From NCBI GenBank assembly GCA_017591395.1, contig WEDG01011448.1:1-64000 (forward strand): 64,000 nt of DNA. The letters are read 5' to 3'. This DNA is from Schistocephalus solidus. Lineage: Eukaryota > Platyhelminthes > Cestoda > Diphyllobothriidea > Diphyllobothriidae. A program made the position numbers and the translations under genes. Positions 35,601 through 43,165 of the stretch are shown here, one piece after another (positions within the stretch are counted from its first letter, which is position 1; every line of letters begins with the position of its first letter). The notes below the pieces were generated by a model. The model was not told the origin of the DNA and did not search any database. It saw nothing but the letters and a program-made list of their open reading frames with translations.

Positions 35601-38600
35601 CGTTCAGAAAGCCCACATCTACGGTCTTCCCTGCGCGTTTAAGTTAGTTCGACGATATCCAGCGTGTGCTCCACAGCATGGTGATGTAGGGACGGTAACT
35701 GGCGCTGGATTGCCGTTCAGGGACCAGAGTTAAGGGTGAGAAATGCCATAATGGCTATATCAGGAGAGCCATTGTAGTCTGAAGCTTAGTCCGCCAGTGG
35801 GCCGTTTACCGTCGAAGTCTTATTGAGTCGCAACCTTTAATATGCGAAATTTGTTATATTGTGAAAACTAAGCGGTCAGATTGCTTCTCGATTGACTTCT
35901 TCTCCGTGCTGCCAGCAGCAAGTCCGAGTTAAACTGTACAGTTCTGGGTGTCCAAGCACCGCTCACATGGTGGCCTAAATGCTTCGACCGCTTGCCCGTT
36001 CCTTCGCCTTGTCCTTCGCGATGATGGTGGTGATTTTTAATCGCGATAACATGTCATTTGAATGAGGTAACATTACACTCACTGCGTCGCTAATTCCGAT
36101 CGAGAGTAATAACTCTTCCCTCCCCCAAAAAACACAGACACTTCTGCCTATGGTGGAGATCCTCAATCTGTCGAACAACCTCCTCACTGAACTCGCTCCC
36201 TTAACCTGCCTGCCCTACCTGCGTGTCCTCTACGTCTCCGGCAATCAGCTTTATATTGGAGAGGAAGCCGGTCTGGACCTGCCATCTCCCGTCAACGGTC
36301 TCCCAGAGCTGCAATCCGGTGGCGACACCACCAGCCTCGACGCCAAGGCCTCCTCCGAGCAGCCGACGGTGGTGCTGGGGACTGCGGCTTCTGCTTCCAC
36401 GAGCGGTGCCAGTGAATTGAGTTCGGAGACCCGAAAGACGTCGCCGCCACCTCTACACACGCGCCTTGGCGAGATTCACGTGCTGGCACTGGCCAACAAC
36501 GGACTGCGGTCTGCCATCCTTGTTGCTGGCATCAACAGCCTGCAGCATCTCGACTTATCTGACAATAAAATTGATTCGGTGAGTTCTCGGCTTCACTCAG
36601 TAGGCAAACTACCCACATGAGCCTTTTAATATATTCGTCACTAAACAAAATTTTCATGAAATCGGATATCAACTTAACGATAGTCGAAGACAGACGCAAT
36701 CGCTGGAATAAGAGCTTTATTAGCCTGATGTTTCGTATTCTCACTGGAATCCATCATCAGAGACAGACTCAAATAAGGTATTTGGGTTGCCCAGGTTTAG
36801 CGTGGTTCAACAATAGGATGAAATCGAGTATAATTCCGAGTTATTTTATAGGCGAACCTCTGCCTGAGTGTCCTTCCCGTCACGCGTAAAAAATATCTAA
36901 TTATGTAGTATGCGTTTTTAAGCGGAAATCTGCTTATGTTAACTCACCTCTAGCTAGCTTTTGATATTTTGGCGGAAGCCTTTTTAGAAAAATTCCCGCA
37001 TAAGAGTACTCTAAGGGAACTATAACGATTCTTTCTCAATGCATCAATTATGGAATGTATTTGAATAATTGTAGACGTGATTCAGTAAGTGCCGACAATG
37101 ACGGCAGTCATGTTGCAGTGCGTCGATGAAGCTCGAGATATCGATTTCAGGTATTTTTTCAAATTAACCTTGACAATTGTTCCATGGCCTTACGAACAAT
37201 CTGTTCAGTGCGTAAAATTTTGAAACCTTAGCATCGTCAAAAACATAGGCTGCGCTACTTTTTAACCTCTAGGCCCTGTTTCTGCACCCATTGTAAACCC
37301 TACCGAAGAATGCTTAGTGCTCAAAATCACACATCCGGTGGATAACTATAGCCCCGTACCAGGGAGGAGAAGAAGTGGCAGTTGTAGATGTAGACACCGC
37401 CTGATCAACCATTTCGAACAGTGAAATGGAAAGCGAGTCTTGCTGGCATAGGAGAATCCGTTCACACAGCGTGCCAGCGCACTGCAGTAAATCGGACGCT
37501 TTCAAATCTGCCACGTGGCTTGGAAAGCTGAAAATTGACGAAAGATTCTGGTCCTTCGCAGGACTGAGAGTCATGTGCAAGGAGCCCTTTTTAGTAGAGG
37601 TCTCTATGGCACTGCCACACAAGTGATATTCGAGTCTCCCTCGTAAAACGCAGACAGATTTTGCGGGAACCTGATCGTCTGTGGTACGTGTAGATGGTCT
37701 CTTCAGTTTTGCATGTAGCTGTTCTTGAGCTCGTCTCCAGTCAGCTTGATATTGCCTGATCATGAGGAGGTGAGACTGTGGTAGATGCAGCTAAATCACG
37801 TGAATGTCATCATCCTGCCCGCACCACACTGTACGGTGGACGTCCTCTTTCGCGATGGCAGAACTATCGTTTCTGGCTGTGATTGGGCGTAAAGGCTGGT
37901 GAAGGCTGAATTAATTAAAAACTGCAATTTTCCTATAAATCTTAAACTTTTTCGTCGATTTAATTTGAAATATTTGCCATTTATAACTGGCGGAAATCTA
38001 TGGCATATGTTTTATGCCTAAGTGCCAGTTAAAACTTTAGAAAATCGAAAAACTAAAAGAACGTTTAGTTGTGCATACGCTCTGATTTTATCTTGTGACA
38101 CGTCCATATGCCGATTCTAACTCTCAACTGTTGCGCAAACTCGGCGTCAGTATTGAGGTTCACAGGATTACAGCGTTTTTTGGGAGGGTTTGACGTTAAA
38201 TACTGACCATTTAACTCACCAATCTACTGAAGTTGTAGCTTAACTCGTTTTATAGGCGTTCCTTCTATTTCCTTCTCGCCTATTGAAAACTCTAAAAGAT
38301 ATTCTTTGTCAAACCCTGCCAGAAAACAGATTGTCTTTCTTTCTCCTAGTTTGCCGAACTCGTCTGTCTGGGCAGCCTACCTCATCTCAGTTCAGTGGAC
38401 CTTTCCGGCAATCCTATCTGCGGAAACCCCTATTACCGACGCAATACCCTTGATCTCCTGGGTCTACGGTTCACACTTGTAAGCGGAGAATGCATGCTGG
38501 TTTTGCATGGACATCTTTCTATTCTTAAATTTCCATCCCCTCAAATCAAACTGAACCCAACCCACCTCCCCAAATCCCTTATGCAGATTGCTCTGGATGG

Positions 38601-39627
38601 ACAACGTGCTACGCGGCAGGAGATTGAGATCGTTGAACTCTATCGCGCCCTCAAACGGGGTGGAGTTACCCTCTGCTCACAGTTACCGGCTGTCTGTGCT
38701 CCGACGACCGAGGTACAGAAGGAGTCAACAACCAATATCAGTACATCCGGTCAGAATGATCAGCCAGTCTCCATATTTCAGTGCAACCCTGAGGTTCCCT
38801 CATGCACTGAAACTGCCATGGCCCATGGAGATCCTGGTCCATGCGATTCTTTGACAGATGTAGACCTGCGGGCTGAGAAAGAGAGTCCCGGCTCCGTTCG
38901 CCAATCAGAAAAGTGTAAATCTGACCTACTGGAGACAGACATCTTCCAGCCAAATAATAATCTCCAGTCGTCGTCCACAAGTCCAAACGTTGGCTGCCAG
39001 GCTGCTACCGAATCTTCTTTGCATGAAAAATCCCTTTCTTCAACCGAGAAAGACTTACGAACCCACTCGGTCAAGGAACCCGAGGGAATGGTTACTACCG
39101 GTCACACAGGCGCATCCCCCAAAGAGACTCTCCAATCGACTGAACCGCCTACCATCCCATTTTCTGCCTTGGGTAACGCAAATGGGCGTGAGAATTTCTC
39201 AGACGCAACTTCTTCACCTCCTGATGATCACTTTGACAGAGAAGTTACCAGTATATCTTCTTCTGCGCCGGACAAGGTAGCCGCATCGAAACTGCAGCCA
39301 CGGCAGCTTCCCACCCAAGGTGCCAACACACTTCCAAGTAAGAGTAATAACGATGCAAGTCCATCTGACTTTCTCTCCAACCTCCCCTGTGGAAGTGAGC
39401 CTTACCCTACTAGTGCTGACTGCACTCCTGCTGACCCCACAACGATGTCCGTGGATAATGCGGATTATGATGAGAACCGCTCGGTTTTACTCCAAGGAGA
39501 CAAAGTGCGAATCACCATGAGCACCGCACAGCAGTGGGCAATGGGAAATCACCACCAAACACCCCAATCTATTTCTGCCTGCTTTTGCTTTTGTATAACA
39601 CTTCGTAATTGTGTTATTTATGACTGA
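10358..39627 (+). CDS. NISCH: Nischarin-like protein (PX + leucine-rich repeats), 5' end unresolved
   Basis: Exons: 10358-10444, 14161-14343, 24822-24870, 25910-25977, 26762-26857, 30155-30250, 34432-34572, 36138-36578, 38350-38478, 38587-39627. Phases agree, giving 776 residues plus stop without the N-terminus. The order matches vertebrate nischarin: a PX domain over the first two exons, a linker containing HGIT and GHVLDF, then leucine-rich repeats ending with SVDLSGNPI. Nischarin is a cytosolic/endosomal scaffold in which PX binds phosphoinositides; vertebrate forms bind integrin alpha5, PAK and LKB1. Vertebrate nischarin has a long region after the repeats; here only about 330 Ser/Thr/Pro-rich residues follow before the stop. 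The long introns carry many mobile elements. Identification rests on gapped similarity to the vertebrate protein exon by exon. Confidence 0.85.
10505..10562 (+). repeat. Retroelement-terminus-like repeat (GAAACGTCA type)
   Basis: Carries GAGAATCCGAAACGTCAGG followed by TTAATAAAGC. The same arrangement is seen inverted at 36700-36760 and 40865-40925. It resembles the terminal repeats of Penelope-like elements. Only this end is recognisable. Confidence 0.4.
12183..12312. repeat. (TCC)n then (TCA)n microsatellite
   Basis: About 32 bp of TCC repeats followed by about 97 bp of almost pure TCA repeats, in the first resolved nischarin intron. One frame reads poly-Ser then poly-His and the opposite strand reads poly-Met. 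These are products of the repeat, not evidence of a gene. Confidence 0.95.
12470..12805 (-). repeat. DR repeat, inverted copy
   Basis: Its reverse complement gives GTGATAGTAGACTTGCG, a TACCGCACTC box, CCCGGTGTTAAGACAGAGTC and GCGCAGGTGGC in the same order as DR copies at 17.9 and 53.2 kb. The far end matches the tail module seen at 21180-21250. Confidence 0.65.
12954..12977 (+). repeat. G-rich homopolymer tract
   Basis: A run of mostly G ending in an uninterrupted stretch of about ten Gs, between two inverted DR copies. The length may be unreliable in assembly. Confidence 0.8.
13030..13205 (-). repeat. DR repeat, inverted partial copy
   Basis: It contains the reverse complement of the DR head (GACGGTCGAACTGTC) and of the middle module (caccggggc, TCTTGAC). 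It is the second inverted copy in succession after 12470-12805. Confidence 0.5.
14161..14343 (+). CDS. NISCH: Nischarin-like exon: C-terminal part of the PX domain
   Basis: The acceptor is ATTCAACAG and the donor GTAAGT, phase 0 on both sides, 61 aa. It contains LPSRKLF, then [14 protein letters not shown] and FIDWDRY. The basic/EAFL stretch aligns with the last PX helices of vertebrate nischarin (EKDLEVYLQKLL). Confidence 0.85.
17800..18860 (+). repeat. DR repeat flanking LINE copy 1 (low-coordinate side)
   Basis: It starts with a tail module (GCCTGCCGTGCCCTGATTTGG), then the head GTTCGACCGTCG at about 17893, the middle module to 18150 and a long body to about 18860. The whole is collinear with 53155-54010. 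On the - strand it lies immediately downstream of the LINE ORF, so it may be the element's 3' UTR. Confidence 0.7.
18863..19435 (-). pseudogene. LINE copy 1: deleted RT remnant running into zinc-finger remnant
   Basis: 190-aa open stretch. Its start aligns with the region before the RT core of copy 2 ([15 protein letters not shown]). It then jumps at [11 protein letters not shown] over the first RT motifs, and jumps again after FLNRPFSYE to a finger-like CPHC segment. The catalytic FADD box is absent. It is not functional as RT. Confidence 0.75.
19440..19844 (-). pseudogene. LINE copy 1: endonuclease-RT linker fragment
   Basis: Contains [17 protein letters not shown] and [12 protein letters not shown], which align with KRPSGKLNTLLLNLPAH and [12 protein letters not shown] of copy 2. 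The reading frame is broken on both sides. Confidence 0.75.
19939..20230 (-). pseudogene. LINE copy 1: APE endonuclease C-terminal fragment
   Basis: Reads [20 protein letters not shown] then GDFNAR. GDFN is the conserved APE-endonuclease motif and its Asp is intact here, unlike in copy 2. The N-terminal half of the endonuclease is not seen as an ORF. Confidence 0.75.
20886..21265 (+). repeat. DR repeat flanking LINE copy 1 (high-coordinate side)
   Basis: A compact full unit: head GTTCGACCGTCGATTTCGAC, middle module with GTCAAGACAGAGTCAAGAAG, and a tail with GCCATGCCCTGATGTGG and CATGGCCCG. The unit starts and ends next to the same short word GGGCAAACACACG. It has the same orientation as the copy on the other side of the LINE. 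Confidence 0.75.
21893..21990 (+). repeat. SINE distal module
   Basis: TAGTCGTTGTGTGGCTGTGG, a ggggct/GTGAG segment and AGGCAGAACGGGACGA match the distal module at 46975-47060 (+) and 34690-34770 (-). No tRNA-like head is attached. Confidence 0.5.
24822..24870 (+). CDS. NISCH: Nischarin-like exon: post-PX linker
   Basis: 49 nt between a TTTCAG acceptor and a GTAAGA donor. It reads [16 protein letters not shown] plus one nt; vertebrate nischarin has NGIT...LAEEL..KG at the same place. Confidence 0.8.
25910..25977 (+). CDS. NISCH: Nischarin-like exon: GHVLDF segment
   Basis: 68 nt after a GCATTTAG acceptor and before a GTAAGT donor. Reads [23 protein letters not shown], matching the DLGHILDF segment of the vertebrate protein. 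Relative to vertebrates a stretch of roughly 30-40 residues is missing just before it, so an exon may lie in 24871-25909. A candidate at 25024-25066 ([14 protein letters not shown]) does not fit the phase. Confidence 0.8.
26220..26293 (+). repeat. SINE tail fragment
   Basis: GATATGACTGGCTGGCTGG, then TAATAAGCCAGAAATG and CTGTCTTTCTC, match the conserved SINE tail at 46880-46950, 48668-48745, 34928-34990 and 61928-61975. The tRNA-like head is absent. A foldback element starts immediately after it. Confidence 0.6.
26294..26510. mobile_element. 217-bp foldback element with 31-bp terminal inverted repeats
   Basis: The left arm 26294-26324 and the reverse complement of the right arm 26480-26510 agree at 29 of 31 positions (shared core GACCCACTTGTAAAAAACTC). 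The interior holds a tRNA-like sequence on the - strand. No target duplication was recognised outside the arms. It could be a MITE or a SINE captured between inverted repeats. Confidence 0.75.
26324..26403 (-). tRNA. tRNA-like sequence (probable pseudogene or SINE head)
   Basis: 80 nt. On the - strand it starts GCCTCGTAGCTCAGTTG and ends TGGGTTCAAATCCCA-CCGAGGC. Six of seven acceptor pairs and a perfect T-arm form. The anticodon arm has only four pairs, with loop GTACTAA, which would give anticodon ACT, not a normal tRNA anticodon. It lies inside a foldback repeat. A functional tRNA is unlikely. Confidence 0.5.
26762..26857 (+). CDS. NISCH: Nischarin-like exon before the LRRs
   Basis: 96 nt, phase 0 on both sides, acceptor ATTTTCAG, donor GTATGT. 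Contains [20 protein letters not shown], aligning with SNIQEQLLPFDLSIFKSLHQ of vertebrate nischarin. Confidence 0.85.
26858..30154. other. NISCH: Intron of the nischarin-like gene
   Basis: Intron sequence with a DR head fragment at 28066-28140. Two AT-rich stretches (27220-27300 and 28330-28420) share words such as AAATATATTTTATRGAAAAC and may be copies of another repeat. No gene recognised. Confidence 0.5.
28066..28140 (+). repeat. DR repeat, head only
   Basis: TCGACGGTCGATTTTGACGA followed by GGTCCACTGTACGCTCC and AGGGTGGTGCAGG. This is the first 70 bp of the DR unit; the rest is absent. Confidence 0.65.
30155..30250 (+). CDS. NISCH: Nischarin-like exon before the LRRs
   Basis: 96 nt, phase 0, acceptor CCTTTAAG, donor GTAAGT. 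Reads [20 protein letters not shown] then [12 protein letters not shown], aligning with the segment IRGLVASKPTLATLSV of vertebrate nischarin. Confidence 0.8.
32645..32695. repeat. (AT)n microsatellite at the end of a Penelope-like element
   Basis: About 50 bp of pure AT repeats abutting the 3' end of the element at 32700-33680. Confidence 0.95.
32735..32775 (-). ncRNA. Hammerhead-like motif at the PLE 3' end
   Basis: On the - strand: CCGACGA, a hairpin with perfect 6-bp stem (AAATCT/AGATTT, loop tgtt), then GAAAC. This matches the order of hammerhead core boxes CUGANGA - stem II - GAAA, but the second base of the first box is C instead of U, so activity is doubtful. PLEs of many animals are known to carry hammerhead ribozymes. 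Confidence 0.35.
32837..33583 (-). pseudogene. GIY-YIG endonuclease domain of a Penelope-like element
   Basis: 248-aa open frame. The first about 100 residues are the GIY-YIG domain: [10 protein letters not shown], then [16 protein letters not shown] with the Arg and Glu of the motif, then a conserved EAWH...NRCVTLP end. The second half is a Pro/Ser-rich tail without recognised domain. It probably nicks target DNA during retrotransposition. A frameshift near 33590 cuts it off from the preceding sequence, so it is a fragment. Confidence 0.8.
34432..34572 (+). CDS. NISCH: Nischarin-like exon: start of the leucine-rich repeats
   Basis: 141 nt, phase 0, acceptor TTTTGTGCAG, donor GTAAGT. 47 aa including [20 protein letters not shown] and [15 protein letters not shown]. 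The latter is an LRR unit aligning with LDLSHNSISEIDESV in vertebrate nischarin. Confidence 0.85.
34690..34870 (-). repeat. tRNA-derived SINE body, inverted
   Basis: The reverse complement gives GACAAAGACAAGGGCGAC on the + side for the tail and, on the - side, the distal module (AGCCGTTGTGCGGC, GGGGCTCGAGAGTGAGCCTC, AGGCAGAACGGGAGGA). It faces another copy starting at about 34880. Confidence 0.6.
34880..34995 (+). repeat. tRNA-derived SINE body, forward
   Basis: Begins with a B-box-like AGGTCGCGGGTTCAAGTC, then GGGGTCGGATATGACTGG, TTGATGAGGGCC, GAAAATGGCTATTCC and CTTGTCTTTGTCAG. It forms an inverted pair with 34690-34870. Confidence 0.65.
35642..35810 (+). repeat. DR repeat, partial copy
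   Basis: AGTTCGACGATATCCAGCG, GTGCTCCACAGCATGGTGA and GGGACGGTAACT match the head. Later, TGCCATAATGGCTATATCAG and AGTCCGCCAGTGGGCC match the later body. The middle module is missing. Confidence 0.6.
36138..36578 (+). CDS. NISCH: Nischarin-like exon: leucine-rich repeats
   Basis: 441 nt, 147 aa, phase 0, acceptor AACACAG, donor GTGAGT. Repeats visible: [28 protein letters not shown], a Ser/Thr-rich insert of about 60 residues, [28 protein letters not shown]. The insert interrupts the LRR solenoid and has no counterpart known to me in vertebrate nischarin. Confidence 0.9.
36700..36775 (-). ncRNA. Hammerhead-like motif in a retroelement-terminus repeat
   Basis: On the - strand: CTGATGA, a hairpin (GGATTC...GAATAC with one mismatch), then GAAAC and ATCAGGCTAATAAAGC. 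Both hammerhead core boxes match their consensus exactly. Stems I and III were not confirmed. Related repeats occur at 10505-10562 and 40865-40925. Confidence 0.35.
37314..37763 (-). CDS. Uncharacterised antisense ORF in a nischarin intron
   Basis: 149 aa of mixed composition without low-complexity runs, for example [20 protein letters not shown] and [14 protein letters not shown]. No family recognised, no clear splice context, and the opposite strand holds a nischarin intron. It may be an exon of an unknown gene, a decayed transposon protein or chance. Weak support. Confidence 0.2.
   Translation of the reverse strand: MIRQYQADWRRAQEQLHAKLKRPSTRTTDDQVPAKSVCVLRGRLEYHLCGSAIETSTKKGSLHMTLSPAKDQNLSSIFSFPSHVADLKASDLLQCAGTLCERILLCQQDSLSISLFEMVDQAVSTSTTATSSPPWYGAIVIHRMCDFEH
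38350..38478 (+). CDS. NISCH: Nischarin-like exon: last leucine-rich repeat
   Basis: 129 nt, phase 0, acceptor TTCTCCTAG, donor GTAAGC. Reads [20 protein letters not shown] followed by [12 protein letters not shown]. It aligns with IGSLPCLEHVSLLNNPL and PDYRTKVLAQFG, the LRR cap of vertebrate nischarin. Confidence 0.9.
38587..39627 (+). CDS. NISCH: Nischarin-like terminal exon
   Basis: 1041 nt after a TTATGCAG acceptor; stop TGA at 39625-39627. It starts [19 protein letters not shown], matching CLDDTVTTEKELDTVEVL of vertebrate nischarin. About 320 residues rich in Ser, Thr, Pro and Asn follow, with no recognised domain. The preceding 108-nt intron has no stop and a length divisible by three, so the frame also stays open from 38350 if it is retained. 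Further splicing near the end cannot be excluded. Confidence 0.8.
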   Translation: MALDGQRATRQEIEIVELYRALKRGGVTLCSQLPAVCAPTTEVQKESTTNISTSGQNDQPVSIFQCNPEVPSCTETAMAHGDPGPCDSLTDVDLRAEKESPGSVRQSEKCKSDLLETDIFQPNNNLQSSSTSPNVGCQAATESSLHEKSLSSTEKDLRTHSVKEPEGMVTTGHTGASPKETLQSTEPPTIPFSALGNANGRENFSDATSSPPDDHFDREVTSISSSAPDKVAASKLQPRQLPTQGANTLPSKSNNDASPSDFLSNLPCGSEPYPTSADCTPADPTTMSVDNADYDENRSVLLQGDKVRITMSTAQQWAMGNHHQTPQSISACFCFCITLRNCVIYD

Positions 39628-40854
39628 TCTGGAAATTGCCTCTTTCCTCTTCGCCATCTTTGTCCACACAGATCCTTATTTCCTGTTGCTGTTCCGCGTA
39701 TAGGCAAAGTTCGAGTCTGTCGATACTTTCGGAAAATGACTACATATTTTTTTACTTTTAAGAACCACAAGGAGTATTTCTAGTATCACTTCTATGTACT
39801 GTGATTTTCCTCTTTTTTGCAACTGTTAAATATATGCGTTGATTGGCCAAATCCATTTCTTTATTGCATTATGCCTGCTACTTGCTATTTATGAGTAAAC
39901 GTTGTTCGTCCATTTTTATTTCTGATCATTTTCCACGTTAATCTATGAATTTCATTCTCCACCTACGGTCGTACTGGCGAAGGCGTGAGTAATTCATTTT
40001 TCGGGCTTGAAGTTTCGCAGCACTTTCCTGCATTGGGTGCTTTACTATATTTATTATGCTTCTTGTCAGAAATTATTCAACGACTAAAATGAAGCCGCCA
40101 GGGCAGAAACAAGCGCTGCGTTTTCTTACGTCTCAAATGGTAATCAGTTCGTTTTGTGCTGAGAGAAACTCACTTCGAGGCACCCCAAACGCAACTGTTA
40201 GATTAAATCCTAAACACGTGTCGTGCTGATATTCTATACCTTTCGTCACGGCAAAGTCACAGGACAAATTTGAGGTAATCGAGGCCGACTTCAGGGGTTT
40301 CTATCCTTTTATGTACCACATGTGTTATTAGTATGTTAATGGAATGCAGTGGGATATTTTCCCGAGTTATTTTACTATTTCCACTGTCCCCTGATTTTGA
40401 CCTTGTTGTTCGCGTCCTCGTCTTTCTCCATTATTTCCGTCTACCTTGACAGTAGTTACTTTACCGTGTTTTGTATCTAAGCCTCCGAAGGTAGACTACT
40501 GTATTTTCCTATCGTGTTCTCAACTGTCCTCACCGTATTTCTGCTAACCAGTAACTGTTTTGTTTGCTAGAAGGCAGGAGCTCATTTGCACGCCCAGTTT
40601 GTACCTTCTGGTGTTTCAGATTTTGTTGCATCCTCAACGTAGTCTAAGACTCCGCATGCACCAGGTGTCATTTAGTGGACTTCAGATCTCACATACGTAA
40701 CAATTCCTATCGAGGAGGAACCACTGCAGCATGATAAGGTCCTACTTACCATGTATATGTACAACCCTCCAGACCTTCCGACCAATAGCTCATGTGAGGT
40801 TCCAGTGTGGTAATCCACCTTAAGAATACATTCTCCAGCTGCGAAGAAGTATAC

Positions 40855-40945
40855 AAATCGCTGGGGCATGAACTATATTATCCTGACGTTTCGGATTCAT
40901 GCTCGAATACATGATCAAAGACGGCATCAGATTATCAAGCAAGTA
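40855..40945 (-). repeat. Retroelement-terminus repeat
   Basis: The - strand reads CTGATG, a hairpin around ATTCGAGCATGAAT, then CCGAAACGTCAGGATAAT. It belongs to the same group as 36700-36775 and 41450-41540, but the first hammerhead-like box is incomplete (CTGATGC). Confidence 0.4.
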
Positions 40946-41449
40946 GTTACAATATTTATAGAACGCAGTTGCTATGCCACCGCACACCTATGGCAATTAA
41001 CGCCCTCCCCTCTTTCATCAAGCATGTTTGTCCTTTAATGCGATAATTACTAGATTTACGGCCCTCAATCTATTAATCGCTAAAACTTCATCAGTCATGT
41101 TGAAGGTAGGCGTTACAATGGCTCAGCCATCTGGCGGGCCGACACTGGCGTCGGATAAAGTTTAGCCTGCGTGCCCTCCCCGAGCCAAATTTACTCAGCA
41201 CCAAATATTGGATGTATATTCTACCTGTTAATGGCCAGGGAGTCAGTGAACAGCTTGCGTCTCACGCGATTATAACCCCTCGTGAGAAGTTAGGCGTCTT
41301 GGAATTTGAGTTTGTGACCAAGTCTCGTCGAATGAGCCGCGACTTGGGGGTTGGCGTCTGCAGTGCTATCGCGTGCTATGTCACTTACGCACATTAATCC
41401 GGCTTACTTTGCCGATACAAGTGAACATTTAAGTCCCAGGAAGCAGTCA

Positions 41450-41540
41450 AACAGAAGTAGACAAGATCACCGAAACAAGAAATTGATTCTCCTAACGTTT
41501 CGGATTCCTACTCGAACCCGTGAACAGAGATAGAAATCAC
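41450..41540 (-). repeat. Retroelement-terminus repeat
   Basis: The - strand reads GGTTCGAGTAGGAATCCGAA then ACGTTAGGAGAATCAA, parallel to the 40855-40945 copy. Limits are approximate. Confidence 0.4.
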
Positions 41541-42329
41541 GTCAACATCCAGCGTGGGTGAGATAAATGACTCGAATGCAGGCCATTAAGCGATTATCGC
41601 ACAAAAAGGGAGCCGTTGGACATCCTATATTGCGGGCGACTCCTGTTCTCATGTTCTGTTTAGGGGGCCATCTAAGTCATCCTGACCTACAAGGGCTCCG
41701 GGCGATGGATCTGAAGATTACCGACCTGGCCAACGCTTGATTGATATGTGCAATTACAGTGTGTATGGGTCGAAACTGTCCGTATTTATGGTGGTGTTGC
41801 TGGGACTTCAGTAGCATTAGGTTGAACACAGTTGTTTTTGCGTCCGAGCAGCTTTCTTATTTTTCCTCAAGTCTGAGTGAACTGAGAGGTGGTAGATGGA
41901 AAGTGTGACCCCTATGCAAATGCTGGGAGTGTTAGTGGCGCCGGGGAATTGAGTTGAACTGGTCCTCATAACTGTATCCGACCCCTGAAACATGTCCCGA
42001 ACGCCAGTCGACTATGCAGCGTGTTAGTGGGTCTTGGGTGTTTGCAGGGCTGATTCGTGGTTTTCGAAATTTTCATGCCTGCATATTTACTTTGACCTCC
42101 GCCGATTTGTGTTCCATTTATTATGGTGGTATTTCAAGCCGGCTGATCTCGATTGAGGGGGTCTTCGCAGGTATCCAGACCGGTTTGCAAATTTCAGCGT
42201 AAGGCTTTTGGTTACGCGTCGTTTGTAAGCCCCCAAAGCGACGTCATCATGAAGTAGTCGCTTGCACAGAAGTTCTTCTTCCATCGTTAGGACTCTACCA
42301 CGCTGTCGCAGTTGTATCTACCGTGAGAT

Positions 42330-42945
42330 GGTATGGATACTGACGATGCCGCTCTGTTCCGCGACTTCGCTGTTGTGCACCCTGTCTTTCAACTCCGGCT
42401 TAAGTACTCAATGTCAGCTAATGTGACTGAATTTCCTCGCATAACGTCTGTGGACTGTCCATCGGACCTGTTCAGTGTCGTGCTACAGCGACTCCAAGTG
42501 GAGTTCTTTAGCTGACTGAAAGCTTGGGAGATCTGACTTGTGAGTTTGTTTTTGGTTCTGAGGTTTCTTGAGATCGTACTTTCCAGGCAGTCGAATTCTT
42601 CCATGCGAATATGGGGCAAATTTAATTCGCATCGGTTCTGAGCGCTTTGTATTCAGATAATGTTGCTGGCTGTTACATATCCATTCGCTTTCTCTGTGTA
42701 TGTGGTCATTCCAAAGTTTTTGCGGCTGGAAGCTGCATGGCCGTTTTCATCGTGACGTTGAGCGCACAAGGATCGGCAAACAGGCTTTGGAGACTCGCGT
42801 AGTTGCCTGAATGCGTTGAAAGTTGGTTAGTTGTCCGTAAGTTCGGTGGGCGATTTCGATTTCTGGTCGCTGCCAGCGGTAGGCGTCCATCATCATTCCT
42901 GATATTATGAGGCTGGAATAAGTACACAACTCTGTTTCCCTCCAT
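42330..42945 (-). pseudogene. Degraded LINE reverse-transcriptase remnant
   Basis: The - strand carries pieces of the RT C-terminal half in shifted frames: DAYRWQRPEIEIAHRTYGQL, LFADPCALN (FADD box with the second Asp changed), and CLESTISRNLRTKNKL then ISQAFSQLKNSTWSR. The second set aligns with [16 protein letters not shown] and [18 protein letters not shown] of LINE copy 2. The + strand at 42325-42400 also matches 55185-55255. Old and inactive. Confidence 0.7.
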
Positions 42946-43109
42946 TTGTCGCCGTGAATGCCTCTAAGACTGCCCTAGTGTCTGCGACGCCGTATTTTTT
43001 TCTTTGTCATCTGCATAAAATGTCCTGGAACAGAGAGTGAGGAAGATGCTGTGAAAGTCTACTCTGATTATTATCCAGCGCAAGCCACCGTCATTGTCCA
43101 ATCACGCTC

Positions 43110-43165
43110 TGGAGCACACGATGGACATAGTCGAACTTGACGGTCGAACTGTTGTATTCGACGTG
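43110..43165 (-). repeat. DR repeat head, inverted
   Basis: The reverse complement contains CAGTTCGACCGTCAAGTTCG and CATCGTGTGCTCCAGAGC, the DR head. Similar scraps occur at 37830-37875 and 61180-61230. Confidence 0.45.

Noticed and set aside
35183..35647. 154-aa ORF on the + strand in a nischarin intron
   Set aside because: No recognised motif, no splice-site support, and it runs up to a DR copy; treated as a chance open frame.
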